Shown here in pieces: positions 12,130-22,700 of a DNA stretch of 64,000 nucleotides. A program made the translations under genes and the position numbers. Origin of the DNA: Yamagishiella unicocca (Eukaryota; Chlorophyta; Chlorophyceae; Chlamydomonadales; Volvocaceae); the NCBI GenBank assembly GCA_003116995.1, contig BDSL01000151.1:62001-126000 (forward strand). The letters run 5' to 3'. Position 1 is the stretch's first letter, and the number at the start of each line of letters is the position of its first letter. The notes beneath the pieces are model-generated. The model did not search any database, was not told the origin of the DNA, and was given only the letters and a program-made list of their open reading frames with translations.

Positions 12130-14388
12130 CGATGTCCTCGACGAGGCAGAGCGCAGGCTTGAGCAGAGCGAGGCTGTAGCATCACTGCGGCCCAACGGAA
12201 CTGAGTATATTATGCGGTATTTATCTTACTCTCCTGTATCACCTGCATGGGCTGCTGCGTTTGGTGGTCTTGTCCGCGGGCGTGGCGGTCTGCCTGACGC
12301 GCTTTCGCCAGCCTCCATCCTTTGTAAGCTTGGACTAAGACAATCTTTTTATTGTCCGTATCCCTTCCTTATCGCGCATAGTTGTATCTAATCGGCTGCT
12401 CAAGGTTACTGTTTCGATCCCATAGGGTGTACCGTCGAGTGAGCAGTGTTGTATGAAGAGCATGGCATGCAGCTTGAATAGGATGACGCCACCCCTTCCT
12501 ATACATGCGCGTCGACCAGCTTCCAGCCTTCATAAAATGCGTGCGGCACGACAACGGCGCTCCGTGACCCCAACAGGATCGCCGGAGTACATTTCGCAAG
12601 GACCGATATCTATTTCCTTAATAGTCGGCGCCATAGTTTTGGTCGGTAAGCATTACGTGATGCTTGCGAACAAGCAGTTGGTGACGTGTATGCCAACGTA
12701 GCGGAACTGTCCGGAAAGAGTCAACATGGCAGATAATGGAAATAGTAACAAGGCTGTGCGGGGGCGAAGATTGCACACGGGGTGGGGAGTTGCCGGATGG
12801 GCATTTACGGAGGCAGGTGATGGCTGACCCCTCCCGATTCACACGGCCCATGTGTAGCCGGGGTATCGCCAGCGGAAGCCAGAGAGGCGTCTAATCTTCA
12901 GGCCAGGCTTGAGGAGTACTCAATCTACCAGTCGCTGTTTGGCGGCCCCAGGAGCCCCACACAGAAGTTGTTCACAAGAGTACAGGTGTGTTCCACCTGG
13001 TTCCACCGCCATCCGCACCCCAGCGTATCCTAGAGATGTTCATCCGGCACACTACGTACGTGGACCTGCTTCGATGTGTTGGGTAGGATATGTAGGTAGG
13101 CAGAACAGTTGGGTTGCTCTAGAAAGCCTGTCGTCACATGAACCGATACCTTCAGATAATGGAACTCACATCGTACTAGAAGTATGTGCGCTTGCGTCTG
13201 GTAACGAGCTTGACCCAGGTCGTGTCAGGAGCAGAAGGCATCACTGGTGCACAGGCGCACCCCATCATCCCTTCTTACCCACCTAAACACACCGGTGCAT
13301 CGCCATTCATCCATCGCACAGCTGCACCTCCTCCAGCCTACTCCCACCCCGAAAGTACACATCTCATACCGCTATCACGAGCTCCCGTCCGTGCGTGTTC
13401 CACCCACCATTGCAGCGCTCCCTCGCCGCCCTCCATACTGCTTTAACACCCGATTTTTACTCGTTCCTCACGCCACCCCTGCGGCACACATACCGGTACA
13501 CTTGCCTCGACGAACAGGCTGTGCAGGAAGTACTCCAGCGCGCACAGCTGCTGGTGCGCCTGCATGACTACGGCGCCGCGAAAGCAATGCTCCGGGGCCG
13601 CGAGGTGAACCTACTGGCCCTTGACCTGGGCTACGCGTCGGAGGCATATCGACTGCTGCCGCAGCAGGTGTGGAGCAGGGGGCCTCGTGTTGCCATCGGA
13701 AGGGCTTCACCGACGGCTGGGGTGTTGCCTTTGTATGGGGCAGACCATGTACGTGGAGTGTTAAGCAACCCGCAATGGGGAGTGGTAACGAGATAGATGA
13801 CGGGACAACCGGCGGGTAGGATGTTTCATTCGCTTACTTCTGTGCTTCTGTCAATGCCGTACCACGCTAAAAACATCGTCATGTTATGTATTAATACTCG
13901 CTTGGGCGAATTAAACGTAACGAGGTTCCCTTTATGGTATCGGTTTCGTTTCGTACCGTGCTTCGCTTGTGTTGTCAAGGTGTGAAGCAGCTCCGTACAA
14001 CCCAGACGAATTCGATCAGGCCTGATTCGCCAGCCACATCTCTACCGTCAGCGATGTTTGGCACCTCGCCATACTCCGTTGTTTTGCACATCTGTGCTCG
14101 CTTGGGACCGACCTTGACACGTACGGGATGATTCCCGTAAGGATGTGGTGCTGTGCCCGTCAACGCAGTGCTTTTGAGGTGCATTGATTCGCCCTAGTAA
14201 TGGCTCCGCTGCCCTGCAACTTCCCGCCGATCCAACAGTCTGGTCGACAGGTTCTGGCCAGCCTCGAAGCTGCCCGTGCGGCGTTGGGGGCTGACGACCC
14301 AAGGGAGGAGGACGTGATGGCACGGCTTCGCTCATCCGAGTCAGCACTGCGGGCAGTGGCAGACGTCCTGGAGGCGGTCGCCGATTAG
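12130..14388 (+). CDS. small helical protein of unknown function, N-terminus not resolved
   Basis: Four exons: about 12130-12219, about 12850-12986, 13518-13667 and 14239-14388 (TAG). The last three junctions are phase 0 and GT-AG; the link from the first exon was not proved. The exons read DVLDEAERRLEQSEAVASL; then EAREASNLQARLEEYSIYQ with SLFGGPRSP; then AVQEVLQRAQLLVRLHDYG and LLALDLGYASEAYRLLPQQ; then SGRQVLASLEAARAALGAD and a final helix LRAVADVLEAVAD. The fragments predict amphipathic helices. Size and layout vaguely recall PsbQ-like four-helix lumenal proteins, but no diagnostic motif supports that. An open frame with similar style at 14680-14800 (ALEAACAVLRDGSDLVLRYG) lies beyond the stop and is unexplained. 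Confidence 0.55.
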
Positions 14389-14810
14389 CCGATGGCGCAA
14401 TTGCTGTTTCCAGGCTTTGAACGACCCGTCGAAGGGCCAGGCGGGAAGTTCTGCGTAAGACACATGAGGGCCTGACCTCTTGCGGGAAAGCGGCGAAGGG
14501 AAGGATTAGCCATTTTTGCAGGAGACCAGGCGATGTCGTGGCCCGAGCGTTGCCATTCTCGTGAGACACGCGTCCTCCTGTGCCGTGACGGGGTACTGGA
14601 AATGAACGTCGACAGCATGTGAACCCTACGATAAAGAGAAGCAGGTATCGTAAAGGCAGTGGCGGTGCCCTGCCGTCAGTATGGGGGCATTGGAAGCGGC
14701 TTGCGCCGTTCTACGCGATGGTTCAGATTTGGTTCTGCGGTATGGCGGCTTGCCACGAGACCTGTTGCATTTGCGAGTCTGTGCCTTGCTTGAGGCAGGG
14801 CCGCAGCAGC

Positions 14811-14847
14811 ATACACGTACACTTATCGTACGTACATGTACGTGTAT
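14811..14847. repeat. inverted repeat, 10-bp perfect arms
   Basis: Arms atacacgtac (14811-14820) and gtacgtgtat (14838-14847) are exact reverse complements around a 17-base loop that itself contains gtacgtac. It could form a hairpin in DNA or RNA. No function is evident; it lies about 420 bases past the stop of the small helical protein gene. Confidence 0.7.
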
Positions 14848-15019
14848 TTCTTCCTACCATACAAAGTAATGGCCCGAAATGACGCTGAATCAAACCAAGG
14901 TAGGGGAGCCCCATCCTTTATTAGCCCCCGGAATTCGGGTCGGGGGCATGTCAATAGCTGTGTACAGGTGTGTCTCTGCATACATCTTAACCACAGGGTG
15001 TACCAAATCACCTTCCCCC

Positions 15020-15355
15020 ATCGCCGCTACCAATTCATCCGCCGCCCCTACAACCGCCAGCACCGCCGCTATCAATTGCCAACCCCAATCTGACCACCAC
15101 AACCGCCGCTAGCACCACAATCGCCGCCGCTTCCAACGCTGCCGCCCCTGCTTCCAACACCGCCGCCGCAAGCACCGCCAGTACCGCCGGTACCATCACA
15201 ACCACACACACCCGCTACCACCGCAGGACCACTACCGCTGCTAACATCGCCGCTTCCACCGCAACCGCCACAGCTACCACGCACCGCAAACACCGGTCGC
15301 CGTTACCACAACAACCGCCGGCCGCTGCTACCCCGGCAACGGCCGCGGCACCAAC
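15020..15355. repeat. imperfect ACC/CCGCC simple-repeat tract
   Basis: About 335 bases almost devoid of G on the plus strand outside CG steps, made of variants of accgccnn and aacaccgccgcc. It has no fixed period. The Gly/Ser/Cys-rich minus-strand frame within it is a product of the repeat, not evidence of a gene. Confidence 0.75.
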
Positions 15356-15587
15356 GCGTCCTGTCGCCAGCGTTATGACAATCGCGACGTAAACGGAATG
15401 TTACCCTGCGCGTTGCATGCACATTGACCTTCAAACCTCCTAGACTCCGGCAAGGCACACGGATATCCAAGCCTCGTCCCCCTTGCCGTCTTGTCCGGCC
15501 TCAGCACGCACCCTACTCCAACTAAGTCGGCAGGTACCAGCTGCAATTAGTACACGGATACCGCTTGCCTGCATTCGCGCACCTCCC

Positions 15588-15620
15588 GGTCTGAACCCAC
15601 TGTAACTCGTACTACTACCT
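15588..15620 (+). repeat. dispersed repeat tail, copy 1
   Basis: Contains ggtctgaacccactgtaa followed by a short (tac)n run. The same core occurs at 42807-42867, 45232-45298 (opposite strand) and 48185-48219, each followed by a trinucleotide run. This is consistent with the 3' end of a non-LTR retroelement or SINE. Confidence 0.6.
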
Positions 15621-16776
15621 GACCGGGTGGGCAGCAATCACTTGTTCACTTCCATACCAGCAGATGACGCGTTCCATTGGTGGTTTCGCAAAATATTGGT
15701 TGAGACGTCGTGAGTGACGACACGCCGGGTAGCGTCTGGTAGCGCCTTGAAGGTTTTGGGTTTGAACAAGGGTAGCTTGTTTTCCCGTGACCACCCTGAC
15801 TGGCCCTCATGGCCCCGCCGCAGACGTAACCAGTTCATAAGATAGTTGTCAGTTTAACCCGTGCACTTCGTTAAGCCCAGAGAAGCTCCCAAGAGGCTCC
15901 AGGGGGATGCCAAAAGGTTCACGTAGGTTTGTGACGGCGCTGTGACGGTTTGTGCGCATGCCGGATGCCGCCCAGAGGACACCTACAGTAGCGGAGCATT
16001 ATTTGCGACACTGCGCTAACCGTTCTATATCTAATAACCGGTCCACTATAGCGCTCTCCAGCATTATTGCCTCCCACGTCCAGGGCCGTACCGCTGATTA
16101 GTATAATGGTAGATAATGCGCCACGGACCCGTCAACGTCGCCGCAGCTCGTGGCGAGGCACTGCGCATGAATGCTTGTTCACGCTATGCATCCAGTGGTA
16201 TAAGCCGACATGTGCTAGCCTAAAGATGGTGCTCTTTATAGCCATGGTTTGGACTCGCGCCTGCATTTTGTAGTTAGCTTGCCGAAAACACAGAACTGAA
16301 TACGGACAGTGTACGTACGTTTTAACAAAACAACTGATAGAGGCGACGGCTTTGGTTCGAAATTGTATCTGTGTGTTTGCACAGTGCGAAATCCACGAGG
16401 GTCTGGAATGCTTGTACCTGCTGCATTCTGGAATGCTTCTTGATTGGCACAGACCGCCTAGAGCGTACTTCAGTTGACGCGCTGGATTGACATGTTTTAA
16501 ATCGGGTCGACACCGTTCTGCCAGACGCGCCGCGGTGGGCGGTACGGCGCGCAACGAATACGGGTTACAATGATCATACAGCATCCACATCATCACATTT
16601 ATAAATGTATGTTCACTACTTGGCTATGACATATGCGAAAACCATACGGCAGCCCGGTTCTGCCATCCGTTGATATGAGTAGCACCACGGCAGTTCATAC
16701 AGAAATAACATGTGTAGAATCATGCTATGGCCTTCCGGTATAAACCGTGGCCTCGGTAGGAGCAAAAGCTGCAAGT

Positions 16777-19700
16777 ATGCGCCGCCTGTTTACGTTGACA
16801 CTTTGGCTCGTTACCTTCAGCTGCTGGCTTGCAGCGGCAGCAGCCCAGGACACCGACCAGTGTATGGTAGATGTAGTTCCGCAGCTTGAGTCTATGTGCA
16901 ATAACAGCTCATCTTCCTATGATCAAATTCTTTCTTCTTATCGAGCCCAGTGCTGTGGTCGGCCTCTTCGCGTCCTGGCGCCATCGACGCTTGCGGCATG
17001 GGTGTCACGACAAGCCATGCAGTTTCAGGAGCATGTTGGTACACCAATAAATGTGACGTACGAGGATCCATACCGAATCCCATCGGTAATCGACTCGCAG
17101 CTATCGGGCTGGGCTGAGCAGGACGTGTGGATCGTTGATGGTGCCAGCATTCCCGCTCTTGCTTACCGGAAAGCGCTGCTGGCTCTTGATGACATGATAA
17201 CGTCTGACCCCGCCGTGGACTGGCCCGGCTTTCAACCTTTGTGGGCGTCACTTGCCGTCGCTGACAACAGGACGATTGGCATGCCGATGGACAGGTTCGA
17301 GTCCAACGGGTTTGGGGTCTGGGGCATGGGAGCGCGCGTGGAAACAGACACAGCTTGGGCGAGGCCTGGGTCAGCGTTGGTACAGACGCAACGCCGCAAA
17401 CGGCCGCTCTCCCTGAGTCAGCCTAGCCACCCTTTCTCCGCGCGCAAGAGTTGGCCACTACCTTGTCTGACGCCGCCCTCCTGCCACTCCTCCCCCTGTC
17501 CGTGTCTTGGCACTCCCAACCATCTCCCGCGCCTCAGCGACGTGTTGTTAATGTTTTACCGGGCGGACATCCTGAGCTCTTCGAACATGTCTGTCCCATC
17601 AACCTGGGAGGAGCTAGCCCAGCTGGCGGCCAGCTGGAACACCCGCTCAGACACCAGCGCGGCGCCAGCCGCGGCAACAACTGGCGCCACTGCGCCAACG
17701 CCGCGGCACGGCCTGTGCCTCAGCCCCGAGCCGCTGTGCACCTCCTCCGCGCTGCTCTCTGCCATCCTCGCCTCCATGACGCAGCGCTACGGCCCGCGCA
17801 GTGGTTGGGCCCTGGCGCTGGAGCAGCCCAACCCGGACCTCGCCGTGCAGCTGGTCAACGGCAGTGCCATGTACGCGGCACTTAGCACCTACCGGTTGCT
17901 CATGCGGCAGACGCCGGACGACCTCTCGTGCAGCCAGTCGCTGTCCATGTTCGCCTCGGGGGATTGTCTCGTGACCCTCAACATGGGGCGCCATTTCAAG
18001 GCGCTGCAGGGCGGGGAATCCGTGGTGCGAGGCGCGGTGGGCGTGGCGCTGCCACCCGGCAGCAGCCAGGTGCTGGACCGCATGCGCGGGGTCCTCGTGA
18101 CGGCGGGTGAGCAGTCATGCCGCGTGCCGACGCGCTCGGCGCTGAACGGCGCGTGGGTGTGCTCGGCACCTTTTTTATCATATGGCGGCACGTTCGGCGT
18201 CATCGGCTTCCGCAACGGCGCTGTGTACCAGCACCTGGGTTTCCAGTTCTTGACCTTCCTGACCTCGTTGGAGGCGCAATGGGATGGTGCGCTGGACTTA
18301 GCCAGTCCACTGGAGCCGGTACGGACCAGCATGATGCAGCCAGCGGCGGCGGCGGTGATGGCGAAGGTTGGCGCGGCGGAGGGCTTTGGCGGGTACGACC
18401 TTGCTGACGCAGAAGCGTACCTGGCGGCCTTGAGGGCGGCGTTCTGGTCCCCGAATGCGGCTCTGGAGTTTGGCGCGCCGGGGGCCATCAACCTGAGGTG
18501 TGGGGCCTGGCCGAGCGACAGGGAAACGCGGAGTTCGGAGGCGGGACCGGGGCAGGCTCACCAACATCACGGTCGGGCATGTATTGTGTGTGTATTGTCG
18601 CGTGGCGGGTGGCCCTAAAGGGGCTGCGATATGGCGGTGTATCAATGCTGGCGTGCGCCATGCGCGGATGGGGCCTGGGGCGCGGGCTGCGGGGTTGCAA
18701 CGGCGGAAGCTAGCAGCCTCCCTGCTCCGCCGGCCGGGTGGCCAGGGAGTAGCTCTCCGCTCTCTTGGCCACTGCTCTTTGGGGTACTGGATGTCCGCAG
18801 CCCACCCCCGGCTGCCCCGCGATCGCTCTTGTATCAGGCGTAAAGCTCCTCTCAGTATAGCTGCGCTTTCCTCTCGGCGTCAGCTGTGCTGGCCGCTCAG
18901 CAAGCCCCCCCGCTTCGTGGGCCGCAGGTCCTATATGGAGGCTGCCATCGAGGAGTACATGCTCGGCACGCCGGCGGAGGTGGTTGCAGACCGGATGCTG
19001 GGCAACTGGCTGCAGGAGTGGGCGCTGTTGGGCTACAGCGTGGCGCAGGTGCAGGAGTTGCTGATCAAAGCGACGCCAGACCCCTTTGCAATTCCGCAGC
19101 CCGAGGACGATGACCACCAGCAGGTACGCGAGGCAAGCGGCATTCCGCGTGCCAAACCGTCGTGGCAGGCAAGCCTTAGCACGGGGAGGCAGAAGGAGGC
19201 GCCTGTAAGCCTTAACGCAAACTGGCGTGCTTGGCCCGCATTAGAGCCAAGGGACGAGGAGTGACAGCAATGTGGTTCTGCGCGTCAGGGTCGCCATGCG
19301 GGCGCATTGGGGATAGAGGTATTGAGCGCGGCTGGGGTTTGGCACATTCCGGTCCAATGTTCGCGAGTCACGGGTGTGTTGGCATGGGGCATAACCAGGC
19401 TTGCTTGGAGCAAAACCGTTAGCCTCGTTACGCCGGCCAATCTCTCAGCGAGGCTGCAGAGCCATGGGCCCGTTCTAAGGCCTCGCATGTGGACTGATCG
19501 TTTGCCCGTTCTGGCATTAACAGGTGGTCGGCTGGGCGATCGCTGTCGGGCTCGTTGGCTCCCTTGCGCTGTTGGCAGTAGCCATTTCCGTGGCCTCTTG
19601 TCACCGCTTCGGTGCTGGCGAGTCCATGCTGCGCCGCATCGTACCACCTATGGTCGCGGCCGAAACGACCTTGGTGGTCACAGGTAGGGAATCACCCAGG

Positions 19701-22700
19701 GTTCCACAAAACAGGAGATATGGGGTCCCTGACCCAGATGGGGATCCAGACCCCGATGAGGATCCTGATACAGGTGGGATCCCAGTTGGGGATCCCGACG
19801 CAGGGATTTCGAGGATGGGGTCCCGGCCCAGATGGGAGTTCTGACTGCGGTGCGGACCTGGCCCCAATGGATCCTTATCCTGAAAGCTAGTTGGACGCCG
19901 GGACAACCCCGGTTGCAGAGCTATGTGACGGTGGAGGGCTGCCGTGCACAACAAGATTGGCCTGGACGTGCGAGCCGCAAACAATCAAGGGTGCTGGGTG
20001 CATGCCTTGTCTGGGCTGTTGCAAGCGCAGCGCCAGCAGCTCATGAACACCACGTAATTTCCCATGCTCCCATGGCAGACATCGAGGACTCCACCAAGCT
20101 GTGGGAGATGCTCAGCAGCGACGTCATGGTGCGCCGCGGGTCTGCGCAGGAAGGGCATTGCTGGCCGGGTCGTTGGAGACGCGCGTGAAAAGACGGCCCT
20201 CATACAATGGCAAGGTTGGGAAGGCGATCTGCGGCCAGAAGGCAGCTTGCAGTGGACTGTACTTCAGCAGCCTAATCCATCCCCCGCTTGTTCCTTGCCT
20301 TCCTTTCTCGCCTTGTTTGAATAGGACTCGTCCATTTACCACCACCACTCGCTTGCGAGGCGATTAATCCTCAAGTTTGGGGGATATGAGTCAGCAACTG
20401 AGGTAGGCGCAGCGACCGGGGCAGCTCGGGGTGTGCGGGCTGGGCGGGAGATCCTCTGCCCCGTAAGATGTGCACGGTATACAGTTGGCACCATGTCAGG
20501 GGAGCATTGCTAGCAGCCCAATGGCTCACGGCCCTGGCCAATCCGGCTGCTGCTCTTGGTAATGCCTGTCTCAGGGCGATTCATTCATCGTGGCCTTCCA
20601 CACGGCAGACGACGCCGTCTGCTTCTGCTCGCTGTTCCAACAGGTGCGGAGGTGGGAACCCGTGGATTGGCTTGGGAGGTGTAGCGTGGGTGCTGCCACC
20701 CGTGAAAAATCGCGTGCATTACGTAGGATCGATGGGTTCATCGGCAGGCCGCCGCAGCGTAGTGTGTTGTTATCATGATAAGGCTTTGGATATGCCGCCG
20801 CGCTGGGTGCTAGCGCCTCGTCCTGCGGGCCGTGTGCATACTTCTACAAGGGTCACCGTCTTCAGGTTACGTATGAGATGAGTAGGCCAGCGTCGGTTAA
20901 ATCTTCATCCAATGGTCGCGTGTGCCTGCGTCCCTACATGCGCAGGAGCTGCTGTTGGTGCCATGGCCGGTCGAGCTGCTGGTGCTTGAGGGCTGCAAAG
21001 CGATATGGATGTGCAAGAGGTACGGAGCGGCAAGGACTTGCCTGACTAGGACGCTGCTGCCGTCAGCACGGCTAATTTTCTTTTACCCTGGCGTTGCCTT
21101 ACCAAGTCAACAACTCCTCTGGAACCGCACCACACGCCACCGCACCTGAGACCTATCCTTTCCTTTGACCGCCAAGCACAATCCAGTTTTCAATAATTTT
21201 CCTTCCTTGCTACCCGCCCGCTGCAACGCACTGCGGCACCCCACACCGGCTGCAGTGAAATAGAGCCCAAGCGGCGCCGCAACAGCCAGCAGAACACCCA
21301 GCTGGAGGTGACGCGATCCGAGGCGCCGCTGTCGGGCCTCATGCTGGCAGGCAGCCACGCCAACATGGGCCTCAGGCCTTCCAATCCGCGCCCCGAAACC
21401 TTGAACCGCAGCGAGCCGGACAACAGCATCAACCTGACCACTGACATCCAGGTACAAGGCAGCGGCACCCTCGGCCTGGCCCCTGGTAGCGGCCCGGGGA
21501 CACCTGGCAACATACACATATCTTCGGGCTACACTCTGCCAGCGCTCACTAGCAACTTGGCATACGGCAGCGGAACGGAGACGCTCAATTTGGGCCACCC
21601 ACCGTCGCCCTCGGCTTCAGCGTCGCCGTCGGCGTCCATGGCGCCGGTTGTGCCGCCGCGCTTCTCTCGCAGCACTGCCCCGTACACAATGGCCACCACT
21701 GTGCCCGGCGGCGTGGCCACCATGGGCGCGCTGGGCGCCTCGCCACGCCAGCTAAGTTTTCTGGGCCGCAGCGTGAGCCGACTGGGTGCGTCGTCACTGA
21801 CGGCGGCGGGGGCGGGGGTGGGGACGTCGTCACATGCAGCAGCGCAGTTTGGCGGCTTGGAGCGCTACTCGGCGCGGCGGGAGATTTCGTGCCCCAGCGT
21901 CAGCAACGGACCCCCAGGCGGGCAGCATGATCTGGGTGGGCATATGCCAGGATACCAGAGGGCTGCAACCGCGATCGCAGGTGGCGGAGGCGATGAGCCC
22001 GGTGGCGCAGGCGAAGAGGCCGGTGGCGGAGGCGAAGGTGCCTCTTCCTCCGCCGCCAGGGCGGGGTTCGCGGCAGGCGGCGTCATGTCCTTCCGTGAGA
22101 GCTTCCGAGGCGATTGCAGCCGAGCCTCGGTGGCGCCGCTGCGGGCTTCTGGGGCTGGCGGCACCCTGTCGGAGCGGCTAGAAGATGACGACGACAATGA
22201 CGATGTCGTCATACCCACACCAAAATCCCCGACGCTCACGGGGTACCCGTCATCCTCGGCGCTGGCGCTGCAGGTGGCGCAGGACATCGGCGAGGAAGCG
22301 TCGGCGGCGAACGCTGACGGCGCCGACGGCCGCGGCAGCGGCGGGCCTGTGCCGCGCGGCACGGGCCTGTCGCGTTCGAGCCTGACGCGCAGCGTATCGG
22401 CCACGGGGGTCAGCGTGCGGGCGCGGGGCAGGGGCCGGCTTACCGGAAACGGCGCCAGAACCATTGTTCACCGCAGCTCCACTGACACGCTGGACGGCGT
22501 CGGGGAGGGTGCCGACCGCACCACCACGAACAGCCGTCACTCGCGCAGCACGGAGATTGCCACGGTGTCGGAGTTCAACGTGGGCATGGAGTCCGGCGGG
22601 CAGCCATTTGTACACCGCCGCTCAGAAGCCGACGTCGTACAGGTGGGCCACCCTTGGGTTGGCCCCCGCGGGCCGCCGCACGCCGCCCTCGCGCCGCCGC

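Larger units (their letters stand above)
14389..16776. other. gene-free interval with simple repeats
   Basis: No gene can be supported. It contains an open plus-strand patch at 14680-14800, an inverted repeat at 14811-14847, a CCGCC/ACC-rich imperfect repeat at 15020-15355, and one copy of a dispersed repeat tail at 15588-15620. The 15.8-16.7 kb part is comparatively A/T-rich and should include the cyclase promoter and 5'UTR. Confidence 0.6.

Noticed and set aside
15072..15293. Gly/Cys-rich minus-strand frame
   Set aside because: It lies wholly within an imperfect ACC/CCGCC repeat, with no start context, splice sites or conserved motif.
17293..17304. ggttcgagtcc, resembling a tRNA B box
   Set aside because: No matching A box or cloverleaf lies upstream, and the motif spans the donor of the first cyclase intron.
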